DNA of 64,000 bases from Heloderma charlesbogerti (lineage: Eukaryota; Chordata; Lepidosauria; Squamata; Helodermatidae). Both the position numbers and the translations under genes were made by a program. The notes beneath the pieces were generated by a model. The model was not told the origin of the DNA. It did not search any database and saw only the letters and a program-made list of their open reading frames with translations. Numbering within the stretch: position 1 is the stretch's first letter; the number at the start of each line of letters is the position of its first letter. The DNA is taken from assembly GCA_026122225.1 (NCBI GenBank), contig JANEZZ010002066.1:1394664-1458663 (forward strand), given 5' to 3'. This document shows, piece by piece, positions 10,956-20,920 of the stretch.

Positions 10956-10975
10956 CTTTAAAATTATATAAAACT

Positions 10976-11634
10976 AATAACAAAAGGCCAGTACAGCCAG
11001 ACAACAAACCTTGCCAGTAAAAACTGTAGTATCAACCTAAAATTAAAATAGGCCTACTCTACCTCCTCCCTCAAGCACACCACACTTCTACAGTCGGATC
11101 AGGCTATCATCCAAGCTGTGGCTAGCCTCTCACCCTAGCCAACTGCCCTCACCCCTTAGCTCTCACCTAAGGGGTGGTTGGAATTCACCCTCCCCAACTA
11201 TTTCATGCTCTCACCCTGGGATAGCTCACTCATGACACAGAGACACAGAGATGCTTGAGAAAGGGGGTGGTGCCCTCACCACTCCCTGAAGGAACAACCC
11301 ATAGGGGCACACCCCCCCCCTTCAGTGGCAACCCTGCCAGCTCAGCCAGCCAGCTTATATAGCTCCTTCCAAGAAGGGACAGGTGTTGATGGTCAGCAAC
11401 AGCTGGTTCAGTACCCAGGGGCCTGGTCCTGCAGGGAATGTTTGTCTGTCAGGCAGAAGTCCACAGTAGCTCTGTCTAGGCAGAAGTCCACAGAACAGAG
11501 CAGTGCTGATAATAGTGGTGGTGGCAGCGGCGGCAGCAGCAAGCACTCCTTCACTGGATTGTGGCTTCTCCTCCAGGTACTGGTTCTCAACTCAGTTCAC
11601 ATGCTTTAACTTGGAAATCCCTACAACAGCTGAT
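10976..11634. other. Unassigned DNA upstream of L2 ORF2 remnant
   Basis: It includes polyC and CAG/GGC-rich patches (11515-11550). It could be L2 5' sequence, but nothing comparable is recognisable upstream of the other L2 copy at 19841, so I leave it unassigned. Confidence 0.4.
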
Positions 11635-11642
11635 ATGGTACC

Positions 11643-12369
11643 TAGGGGTGGACGGAAGTCCCTTACCTGTCCTCGAAGCTTGCTTCGCGGTGGGGGGGAG
11701 GCGCTTCGCTTCTCCCCCCGAAGTTCATGCGAGGGGGAGGAGGTGCCCCTCCTCGCCCGGCCGAAATTCAGGCCGGGCGGGAGGCGTCCCATCCCTCGCC
11801 GGCGAAATTCAGGCCGGGTAGAAGCTCCCTGTCTACCCGGCCGCGAAAAAAAAAAAAAATTTACGTAGACTACGGCGAAAATAAGGGCAACGCAAATAGC
11901 ATTCCCTTATTTTCGCCGTAGTCTACGTAAATCTTTACGTAGACTACAGGGACCAAATAAGGAACGCAAATGGCGGCTCCCTATGGGGGCCGCCATTTGC
12001 GTACGTGCTTTTTTTTTTTTTTTTTTCAAAGTCACCCGTGATAGGCTACGTGACGATTAAAGTAGCCTATCACGGCTGTCTTTGGAGATCTAGCCATGAT
12101 AGGCTACGTTAATCGTTACGTAGCCTATCACGGGGTTTTACTTTCCTTGTAATGGCGGCGGTGGCAGCCTGAAAGACCGGCTGCCACCCCCGCCCCTGCC
12201 CCTGACGAAGACCTGACGAACCACTGCCGGGACCCGCCACTGGGAGGGCATTCATGAAAGGTAAGTCCCGTCCCGGGGGGGCGGAGAATTTCACCACTGA
12301 TTTCGGGGGGCCGAATGCGTTGGCACTCGGCCCCCCGAAGTTTCGGGGAGAAATTCTCCCCCTTCCCTA
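11643..12369 (+). mobile_element. F1 hAT-like MITE, TSD ATGGTACC
   Basis: Starts TAGGGGTGGACGGAAGTCCC (end B) and ends CTCCCCCTTCCCTA. The perfect 8-bp duplication ATGGTACC is at 11635-11642 and 12370-12377. Centre modules include GTAGTCTACGTAAATCTTTA and CAAATGGCGGCTCCC / GGGGGCCGCCATTTG, then GTGATAGGCTACGTGAC. The right arm has TAATGGCGGCGGTGGCAGCC, then AAAGGTAAGT at 12257-12266. End B carries CTTACCTG (minus-strand donor). Non-coding. Confidence 0.92.
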
Positions 12370-12561
12370 ATGGTACCCCCATTATTATCAGTATCCCATT
12401 ATTCCAAGTGCAGACAAGATGAAGGGATCGTTGTTTGCCAGACCTACTGTGTTTGTGGCCGAAGTGAGACTTGAATCATTTCTTTATTATTATCGTTTTA
12501 TTTAATGACCGGTTTTCCAGCTCACCGCTCAGACTCTTAGTCACAATGATAGTCACAACAT

Positions 12562-12930
12562 TAGGGATGTTGGAGAAATCCTCTACGGACCCCAATGAGG
12601 CTGGATTCTATTGAATCTGGCCTCCTGAAGTCCGTGGAGGATCGGATCTCCTACCTCCTCCTCTGTTGCAAAGTCCTCACTGGCGGATCCTGCGTGCCGC
12701 CGGCTCCGAAACCCCAGCGATATGGCCACCATTGCTGTATCGCTGGCTGGACTAACTGCGGACGCAAATGGCATCCAGCGTAGCCAAATACGCTATTTTG
12801 CGTCCCTGTTCTTTGCTGTGATAGGCTACATAAATGTTTATGCAGACTATCGCACGGAGGAACAGGGACGCAAATACACCATTTGCATCCCTGTTCCTTC
12901 ATGTGATAGGCTACGTAAAGATTTATGTTT
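12562..12930. mobile_element. hAT-like MITE fragment, right end lost
   Basis: Starts TAGGGATGTTGGAGAAATCC and contains CTGTGATAGGCTACATAAATG and CGCAAATGGCATCC / CAAATACACCATTTGCGTCC inverted pairs. It fades out after GTGATAGGCTACGTAAAG near 12920. No CATCCCTA terminus or TSD follows, so the right half is deleted. The interior resembles the elements at 45412 and 61441. Confidence 0.65.
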
Positions 12931-13032
12931 TAAACTTCTCCTTTGTTGGAGGGAAAGAGGAGGGGAGGGAAAGGGGCGGCCTGCGAGCCTGAGTCATGCT
13001 ATGTTTCATTCTTGAAGCGGCTGGGAAACCAT

Positions 13033-13505
13033 TTTGTTGTTCAGTCGTTCAGTCGTGTCCGACTCTTCGTGACCCCATGGACCATAGCACGCCAGGCCTT
13101 CCTGTCCTGCACTCTCTCCCGGAGCGTGCTCAAGTTCATATTCATTGCATTGGTGATGCTATCTAGCCATCTCATCCTCTGCCGTCCCCTTCTCCTTTTG
13201 CCTTCAGTCTTTCCCAGCATCAGGGTCTTTTCCAGGGAGTTTTCTCTTCGCATTAGGTGGCCAAAATATTGGAGCTTCAGCTTCAGTATCTGTCCTTCCA
13301 ATGAGCACTCAGGGTTGATTTCCTTTAGGATGGACTGATTTGACCTCCTTGCAGTCCAGGGGACTCGTAAGAGTCTTCTCCAGCACCACAGTTCGAAAGC
13401 ATCAATTCTTCGGCGCTCAACCTTCCTTATAGTCCAGCTCTCACAGCCATACGTTACTACTGGGAAAACCATAGCTTTGATTAGACGGACCTTTGTCGGC
13501 AAGTA
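13033..13505 (-). mobile_element. BovB/RTE LINE, 5'-truncated, TSD TGGGAAACCAT
   Basis: Minus-strand 3' end of a BovB-type RTE LINE, beginning with the tip GTTGTTCAGTCGTTCAGTCG (plus-strand view) at 13034. An 11-bp duplication TGGGAAACCAT sits at 13022-13032 and 13506-13516, which gives exact ends. Only the last 150 or so codons of the ORF remain. BovB is abundant in squamates and is the classic case of horizontal transfer to ruminants. Confidence 0.95.
13041..13502 (-). pseudogene. BovB ORF C-terminal fragment
   Basis: A 153-codon open frame covers the C-terminal end of the BovB polyprotein. It contains MVFPVVTYGCESWTIRK, RRIDAFELWCWRRLLRVPW, LKLQYFGHLMRRENSLEK and ends KSRTRLND. This region lies after the RT thumb and has no catalytic residues. 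The frame is intact over its length, so this copy is moderately young, but it lacks the endonuclease and RT and is dead on arrival by 5' truncation. Confidence 0.93.
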
Positions 13506-13516
13506 TGGGAAACCAT

Positions 13517-15421
13517 ACTTTCCAGTTAAATCTGAACCAAACTTATATGTTTTACTGAACTACTCATGAGTAGGGATGGTGGCAAAATCCATTTGGTTCA
13601 CATTTTAATACAAATTGACCTAATTCACACTTTTAAGAAAAAGCCAGTCAACCTTTTGTTTTCACACTGTCTCTGAATTTTGTGATGCAGTTCTCCAGTC
13701 AGAAAATATATAATAACAATGTATTCATTAGGTACAATTGCATACAGAAATGTGTACATCAAAAATGTGTTTCATACAAAAACGTGTACCGTTGTTTTGT
13801 GGGGACTTGAAAAAACAACCATCGCAAACAGATAAAGAAACAGGACATAATGAATTGGGCTTGAAAAACTGTGAAGGTTATCGACAACAAAACAGGCAGA
13901 CTCACCTATATCCCTAACCCAAGACATCCCCAAAGATACCGAATGTTTCGGGAAATGCCGTTTTTGAAGCTGAGCTAATATACTATGAAACACTTATAAC
14001 ATCAACAACAACCTTCCAACACTTTGTATTTGCCCATTTATGAGCATTCCTATTTGGAACATATTATACCTGGTATGAGGGCCCTGTAGAGATAGATTTA
14101 ATTTTCTCCTTGAGTATGAATGTTATCTATTCAGTTACTTTGGAGACAGTAAAGGGGTACATTCCAGAAAAAGCACAGAAGAGAGGATTAAACTTATCCT
14201 GCTTTTGGTGATCCTGCTATCTGGGATGAGCAGAGGTTTTTGCCCCCTCTCCGGTGTTCTCTGTCTTCTTTGTCCCATAGAACCAGCTGGGAGCCACCAA
14301 GAACTGTGCTAGTCCCAGACTGCATAGTTCCACCCCTCTCCCTGTTATCTTGGCCACACTAGAGCGTGACACTAAAATATCATGGAACCCCAGAACTCAC
14401 TTTATCTAGATATTATCTAGCTCTGAGTATTTATGTGTGTTGTTACTATATTTAGCCCAGATGGGTCCAGATGTAATTAGGGGACAAGAAAACTTTAAAT
14501 AGAACTTACCCAGAGCATGCCTGGAGGTAGAGTTCTGTTCTTTAAAAAAAAAATTCAGCCCTCCCTAAGTGACTCTTGCCTTGGTAATAAAGATGAGACA
14601 TAGGCAAGCGTAGGCTAACTGGGGTCATTCACATTTCTGTCAGCTTCTGTATCAAGAACAATTTGTCATGCAAGGATGCATAAATGCAGGAAATCAATCT
14701 TGTGCTAGTAGCAAGCTCATGGGGTCTAAGTAGCACTTTCTACGTTCTTCCCCTAAAGCAAGATTCCTGGTGTTGTGCCACTGGAAAGGATGGTAGGCTT
14801 ACGCATTCAGTCATACTGATTTTAAATCTGGCCTTAAAGAGGAGTGTTGTTTTATTCTGTATTTTGCTCCTTTTAGACAGGTAGATCCTACCACTGACAT
14901 GGGCTGAGCGGTGTGTCAGCACGAAGCAAAGAAAATGTGTTTGTTTCATCTTTGCTCTCAGGAGCGAACAAGACAGTCCTGCAGCAGAAGTCTGAGCAGC
15001 AAGACTTTGGAGAAAAGCTTGCAACTCACATAGCAACTGAGAGGGGTGCAGAATGTTTTTCAGCTCAGGGGCCACATTCACTTATGCATAACCTTCCTAG
15101 AGATGAATGAGAAACGTCAAATATGCACTTCCCAAATCTGCAAAAGAACAGAATGCAGTTACACACCAATATTTGTACTGTTCTGATGCAGTTTGCAAAT
15201 AATTTTTAAAAGTGCATCGGAATGCATATAATAAGAGAAAATGCACACAAAATAGGAGTATTAGGGAAAGGTTCACGAAAGCACGTTGTATTAGGGGAAA
15301 TTGCTTGGAAAATGTGTATGTTTAGAAAAGAGCGTACACAGTGCAGATATTAGCATTAATGCACGTACAAATTTTAGTGCTAATTAATTATGGGAGAAAT
15401 CAGAAACTGATGCGGAAATGG
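13517..15421. other. Mostly unassigned AT-rich DNA
   Basis: About 1.9 kb without a recognised repeat or a plausible exon. A lone TAGGGATGGTGG at 13571 resembles an element terminus, but no matching right end with a duplicated flank is seen. Confidence 0.5.
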
Positions 15422-15429
15422 GATGGAAC

Positions 15430-16318
15430 TAGGGGTGGACGAAAGTCACTTACCTGTCGTCGAAGGCCGTTCGCGGTGGGGGGGAGGTGCTTCGCTGCTC
15501 CCCCTGCGAAGTTCAGGCCGGGGGGGAGGCTTCCCGCCTCGCCTGGCCGAAATTCAGGCCGGGGGGGAGGCGCCTCGCCTCGCCCGGCCGTGAACGCGAA
15601 AGGAAAAACAAAAAATGCCCCCTGATAGGCTGCGTGACGATTCACGTAGCCTATCACGGCTAGATCTGCAAAGTCAGCCGTGATAGGCTACGTGAATCGT
15701 CACGTAGCCTATCATGGGTGACTTTAAAAAAAAGAAAAGAAAAGCGCGTACGCGAATGGCGGCCCCCATAGGGAGCCGCCATTCGCGTTCCTTATTTAGT
15801 CGCTGTAGTCTACGTAAATGTTTACGTAGACTACAGCGAAAATAAGGGCAACGCAAATAGCGTTGCCCTTATTTTCGCCATAGTCTACGTAAACATTTAC
15901 GTAGACTACAACGACCAAATAAGGAACGGGAATGGCGGCTCCCTATGGGGGCCGCCATTATCCGTACATTCTTTTTTTTTTTTTTTAAGTCACCCGTGAT
16001 AGGCTACGTGACGATTCACGTAGCCTATCACGGCTGACTTTGCAAATCTAGCCGTGATAGGCTACGTGAATCGTCACGTAGCCTATCAGGGGGCGGTTTT
16101 GTTTTTTTTCTTTCATTGCAATGGCGGCTGCCGCTCCCGCCTCACTCGAACACCTGCCGAACCGCCGGCCAGACCAGCCACCGGGAGGGACATTCGGTGA
16201 AGGTAAGTCCCGTCCCGGGGGGGGTGCGGAGGATTTCTCCCTGAAACTTGTTCGGGGGGCCGAACATGTTGGAGCTTGGCCCCCCGAAGTTTCGGGGAGA
16301 AATTCTCCGCCATCCCTA
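15430..16318 (+). mobile_element. F1 hAT-like MITE, TSD GATGGAAC
   Basis: Starts TAGGGGTGGACGAAAGTCAC and ends CTCCGCCATCCCTA. The perfect 8-bp duplication GATGGAAC is at 15422-15429 and 16319-16326. It is nearly the same as 2075-3031, module by module. ACTTACCTG at 15448-15456 is a perfect minus-strand donor consensus in end B. AAGGTAAGT at about 16200-16208 is the plus-strand donor in end A, followed by a G run. The right arm begins TGCAATGGCGGCTGCCGC. Non-coding. Confidence 0.94.
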
Positions 16319-16326
16319 GATGGAAC

Positions 16327-16395
16327 AAACTTTATGGGGGTTGGACTCGATGGTCTTTTAGGCCCCTTCCAACCCTACTATTCTGTGACTATTCA
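16327..16395 (+). mobile_element. CR1 3'-terminal tip
   Basis: GGGGGTTGGACTCGATGG followed by GGCCCCTTCCAACCCTAC and ATTCTGTGACTATTC is the CR1 3' end only. It is severely 5' truncated and was later split from its flank by the F1 element to its left. Confidence 0.8.
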
Positions 16396-16550
16396 ATCGT
16401 GGAAAAATGAGAGAATGGGCAGAATCAAACTTGATAGATTTGTCTATCCTACCACTTCCTGGGGTCTCATGCCAGTGGTGATTATTAGCAAAGCCAAAAG
16501 TGGGAAGGGTCAAAGCATCATTGTCTTTTTTTCTCTTCTCCCTCCCAACC

Positions 16551-16609
<59 letters not shown>
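16551..16609. repeat. (TATC)n microsatellite
   Basis: About 14 tandem TATC units abutting the 3' end of the L2 copy. It probably grew from the LINE's own 3' tail. Confidence 0.95.
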
Positions 16610-16610
<1 letters not shown>

Positions 16611-16808
16611 CTATACCTCCCAATAGCCGAAGCTCTCTGGGCGGTTCACAAAAATTAAAACCAAACAACACACAATAAAACAATTTAAAATATACAGAAC
16701 ATTAAAACCACAATATAACAATACAACCACAATAAAACCTAGCAGCAGTGCAGGAGTTTAAAATACAGATTTAAAACAGCAAAGATAAAAATTTAGAAAG
16801 CTAAAATG

Positions 16809-17660
16809 CTAAAATGCCTGGGAAAATAAAAAGGTCTTCACCTGGTGCCGAAAGGAGTACAATGTAGGCGCCAGGCGAACCTCACTGGGGAGCTCATTCC
16901 AGAGCCGGGGTGCCACAGCAGAAAAAACCCTCCTCCTAGTAGTCACCCGCCTCACTTCCTTTGGCAGGGGCTCACGGAGAAGGGCCGCTGATGATGATCT
17001 TAAGGTCCGGGCAGGCACATATGGGAGGAGGCGATCCTTCAGGTAACCTGGCCCCAAGCCATTAAGGGCTTTGAATGTTAACACCAGCACTTTGAATCGG
17101 GCCCGGAAATGGACTGGCAGCCAGTGCAGCTGGAAAAGTACTGGCATAATATGAGCTTGCAGGACAGTCCCTGTTAACAATCTTGCTGCCCTATTTTGGA
17201 CCAGCTGAAGTTTCCCGACCGTTTTCAAAGGCAGCCCCACGTATAATGCATTGCAGTAATCCAGACGAGAAGTTATCAGAGCATGGATAACTGTAGCTAG
17301 GCTATCTCTGTCCAGATAAGGGCGTAGTTGGTATACCAGCCTAAGCTGATAAAAAGTGCTCTGTGCCACTGAGTTCACCTGTGCCTCAAGTGACAGTTCT
17401 GGATCCAAGAGCACCCCCAAACTACGAACCTGATCCTTTAGGGGGAGTGCAACCCACTCCAGAACAGGTTGTATATCACCTAGCCGGGCAGATGAACCAC
17501 CCACTAACAGTACCGCCGTCTTGTCTGGATTGAGTTTCAGTTTATTAGCCCTCATCCAGTCCATTACCGTGCCCAGGCACTGATTCAGAACAGTCACTGC
17601 CTCACCTGGTTTTGATGAGAAAGAGAGGTAGAGCTGGGTGTCATCTGCATATTGATGGCA
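16809..17660 (-). pseudogene. L2 ORF2 continued: motif C and C-terminal domain
   Basis: This frame continues the ORF2 product after the frameshift. It opens with HQYADDTQLYLSFS (motif C, both catalytic Asp present, plus-strand 17620-17661). NKLKLNPDKTAVLLVGG and RSLGVLLDPELSLEA follow (motifs D/E and thumb). The C-terminal region reads LITSRLDYCNALYVGLP, VQNRAARLLTG and APRLWNELPSEVRL. It is open to its stop at 16809. One frameshift separates it from the upstream frame, so this copy is a recent pseudogene. Confidence 0.92.
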
Positions 17661-17662
17661 CC

Positions 17663-19831
17663 TCAGCCCACACCTCCGGATAGCGGTTTCATGTAGATGT
17701 TAAACAGCATGGGGGATAAAATAGAGCCCTGTGGAACCCCATGGCACAATTGCCATGGCACAGAGCAATAATCCCCCAGCACCACCTTCTGGAATCGGCC
17801 ATCCAAGTATGAGTGGAACCACTGTAGTGCAGTGCCTCCAACTCCTAACCCAGACAACCTATCCAGAAGGATACCATGGTCAATGGTATCGAAAGCCGCT
17901 GAGAGGTCCAGGAGAATCAACAGGGACGCACTCCCCCTGTCCCTCTCCCGGCAGAGGTCATCCCACAGGGTGACCAAGGCAGTTTCCATTCCAAAACCAG
18001 GCCTGAAGCCCGATTGAAATGGATCTAGATAATCCGTTTCATTCAAGAGTGCCTGGAGCTGTCCTACAACCACCTGCTCAAGCACCTTGTCCAGGAAGGG
18101 GATGTTGGCCACTGGCCTATAATTGTTAACATCCTCTGGGTCCAGGTTAGGCTTTTTCAGGAGTGGTCTAATTACCGCCTCTTTTAAAGCGGTAGGCACC
18201 ACTCCCTCTCCCAAGGAGGAATTTACAACCTCCTGGACCCAGCCGGACAACCCCTCCTTGTTTGATTTAATAAGCCATGAAGGGCAAGGGTCAAGCACAC
18301 AAGTGGTCGATTGGACTTGGCCAAACACCTTGTCCGCATCCTCAGGCCTCAGTAACTGAAACTCATCCAATAAAACTGGACCAGACGGTGCTCTGAACGC
18401 CTCTACCAATGGAACTGCATTAATGGTGGTGTCCAATTCATGACGAATCTGAGCGACTTTATCCTCAAAGTGCTGTGCAAACTTGTCACAGAGTGCTACC
18501 GAGGGTTCCACCGTCTCTCTCCCTGGCCCAGAATGTAACAGGCCACAAACCACTCGGAAAAGCTCCGCTGGACGACACTGAGAAGATGCAATGCTGGTGG
18601 AAAAGAACTGTCTCTTTGCCACCCTCACCGCCACAGAGTAGGCTCGATAGTTGGCTCTTACCTGTGTTCGGTCAGATTCAGCACGAGTTTTCCTCCACTT
18701 GCGTTCTATCCGTCTCCCCTCTTGCTTCATTGCCCTCAGCTCAGGTGTATACCAAGGAGCTGGCCGGGCTCTGCTCAGAGGGAGAGGGCGCTTGGGCGCG
18801 ATCGTGTCAACCGCCCGAGTCATCTCTGCATTCCACAGAGCAACCTGGGCTTTGACAGGACCACCAGCCATACCAGCAGGAAAATCCCCCAGAGCCCTCT
18901 GGAATCCATCGGAATCCATTAATCTCCGGGGGTGGACCATTTTAATAGGTCCCCCACCCTTGCAGAGGGGAAGGGCCGCCAGGAGTCTAAACCTCAGCAG
19001 GAAGTGATCTGACCATGACAAAGGGACATATGTTAATTCCTCCACTTTCAGATCACCATCCTCCTGCCCAGTCGAGAAAACCAGATCAAGCGTGTGTCCT
19101 TTTATATGCGTTGGGCCTATGACATGTTGGGACAGCCCCATGGTTGTCATGGCGGCCATGAAGTCCTGAGCCGCTCCGGATACAGCGGCCTCCGCATGGA
19201 AGTTGAGATCCCCCAGGACCATCATCCTAGGGGTCCTCAACACCAAGTCCGAGACCACCTCCATCAGCTCAGGCAGGGAGTCTGATGGGCAGCGGGGTGG
19301 GCGGTACACCAACAGAATCCCTAATCTGTCCCGGGTACCCAACACAAGGTACAAACACTCAAGATCTGCACTCGAATGAGCAGGAAGCCTGGAGAGGGAG
19401 ATTGAATTCCTATAGACCACGGCAACCCCCCCTCCCCGACCCTCAAGTCGGTGTTGGTGCTGCATCGAGTACCCAGGAGGGCACAGCTGGGAGAGAGTGA
19501 CCCCTCCCATTCCCCCACCCACTGTCTCAGTAATACATGCCAGGTCAGCCCCCTCATCCACAATCAAATCATGGATGAGGGAGATTTTATTTTGGGCTGA
19601 CCTGGCATTCAGCAGCAGCACCACCAGACCCGAGGGCAGACTGGTAAGGCTGCCAGGAGCCATCAGGTTGGGGGAAGAACCAGAAGAGGGGACAGCTGTA
19701 AGGTGTCTAGCCCCTCTTCTCCTCAGCTGGCCTGTTAATCCTCCAACGCCATACCTCCCCCTGCCCGTGACCACAGTTATGGTGGCACCTCCCCCACCCC
19801 CTGAGTTGCTCAATAGTCCTCCCAGGCACAT
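17663..19831 (-). pseudogene. L2 ORF2: endonuclease and RT through motif B
   Basis: Uninterrupted frame of 722 codons. The apurinic-type endonuclease (about residues 68-280) shows LLLNARSAQNK, ACITET (catalytic Glu), LVYRPPR, VLGDLNFHAE (GDxN) and LSWSDHFLLRF (SDH). The RT (about 530-722) shows LKEAVIRPLLKKP, NYRPVANIPF, FQSGFRPGFG, DLSAAFDTIDHG (motif A, catalytic Asp) and [20 protein letters not shown] (motif B). Together these would nick the target and copy L2 RNA. The frame ends a few codons before motif C because of a small deletion near 17685; the YADD box lies just downstream in another frame. Both catalytic domains otherwise look preserved. Confidence 0.92.
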
Positions 19832-19840
19832 ATTAAAATG

Positions 19841-20920
19841 TTAGGATATAAAATGCACAACAGTTTAAAAGAATATAAAAGATAAAAGAGATAAAGAGAA
19901 CAGCAGCTAAGAAGGAGCAGATGAAGTCCACGTTTGCCCCTTTCCCCTTGTCTTTAAATCTGCTGCCCTCTGATGCTCCCATTTGCTGCTGGTATTGTGG
20001 CTGCTGGTGTCTCTGGAGAGGCAGGTGGGTAGGTCTTCAGATCCTACGCGACTCCAAGTGCGACGCTAAGTGCGCACTTAGCGTCGCACTTGGCGCGACG
20101 CCGAGGCGCTGCCTCTGGCAGCCCCGCCTTAAGTACCTGTGGGTGGGGGCAGAAGCAGGCTCAGGCTCAGGATCCACCTGGTGCAGCTACTGGCTGGTCC
20201 TCCTTCCCCCAGGCTCCTATCCCTATCCCCCTCCCTATCTCTATTTTTCTCCCCTTCTTATTCACTCGTCTCTCTCTCCCCTTCTCTGCCATTTTTGAGA
20301 AATTCAGGTTAGCTGGTGACGCAGGAAGAGGGTAAGGGTTCATCTCTCACAGCTGGAACAAAGAAACAGTAGGTGGTGAAAGAGTTAATCAAACCTCCCT
20401 GGTCCATTACTGTACTCCAAATTGATCCCACTCCCAAGCAGCTCTAGAAAAAAGGGGGGGTTGAGGCTCCGTTACCCATGTTTGCATGTTTGCATGTAAT
20501 GTATAGTTATCCCCTTTCTCTTGCTGTATTAAATAAAGCAATACTGAGGATGGAAGAAGGAACTTCTTGTTGCAACAAGCTGTCCCCTGCATATCTGGGT
20601 TTTACTCACCCTCTTTGGAGAGGAGGAAGAGGACTACATACCTGGAGTACTCCACAAATCACAAAAGTTGCGTTTGGAAATGTCCACATGTACAAGAAGA
20701 AAAGGATGATGAATAACACCTGTGGTTTTGTTATGTAGGATAAATGATAAGAGAGCAGTCAGCCCTTAGGCGCAGATTTGGAAAAATGATCACCTGCTGA
20801 GGCCAACGCAAAACAGAAAAAGAAAAAAGGATCCCGTATGATGTCTAGTTTTATACTGTTGGGAACATAATGGAGGTTTTATACGTCCTTAGGAAGCATC
20901 TACTTTGTACATTGTTGGAG
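19841..20920. other. Unassigned region with a perfect 40-bp palindrome
   Basis: About 1.1 kb between the L2 copy and the Sauria SINE. It holds pyrimidine-rich tracts (20210-20300) and a perfect palindrome at 20054-20093. An AATAAA at about 20530 is followed by a possible LTR-like 3' segment, which is too weak to call. No exon is supported. Confidence 0.4.
20054..20093. repeat. Perfect 40-bp palindrome
   Basis: The left half CCAAGTGCGACGCTAAGTGC is followed immediately by its exact reverse complement, with no spacer and no mismatch. It lies outside the recognised transposon families. It could be the centre of a decayed fold-back element. Confidence 0.97.

Larger units (their letters stand above)
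4211..10975 (-). mobile_element. L2-clade LINE, old copy interrupted by a CR1 and two F1 elements
   Basis: On the minus strand this copy runs from an endonuclease region at about 10350-10955, through RT at 8286-9083 and the C-terminal region at 4430-5330, to a 3' end near 4211. It follows the order of the better copy at 16610-19840. Interruptions are CR1 (5331-8253, itself carrying an F1 element) and F1 elements at 9170-9812 and 9906-10331. The junction around the CR1 is clear: 'CATGGGGGATAGGA' at 5317-5330 continues as 'ATAGAACCCTGTGG' from 8254. All frames are broken. Confidence 0.85.
16610..19840 (-). mobile_element. L2-clade LINE, best-preserved copy
   Basis: Minus-strand LINE of about 3.2 kb with an almost intact ORF2 (endonuclease plus RT) and an A-rich 3' UTR. 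The 3' UTR ends in a sequence seen again at 25141, 37738 and 57008 (CCCAATAGCCGAAGCTCTCT in plus view). I place it in the L2/Maui-like clade from motifs such as YADDTQLYLS, LITSRLDYCNALYVGLP and VQNRAARLLTG. No ORF1 is recognised upstream of 19840. Confidence 0.88.

Noticed and set aside
13571..13916. hAT-like element from TAGGGATGG to TATCCCTA
   Set aside because: The flanks CTCATGAG and ACCCAAGA do not match, the right end is poor and the interior shows no inverted structure.
20340..20650. Possible solo LTR of an old endogenous retrovirus (AATAAA at about 20530, then a stretch resembling R-U5)
   Set aside because: No TG...CA ends with a flanking duplication, no primer-binding site and no retroviral coding region are visible.
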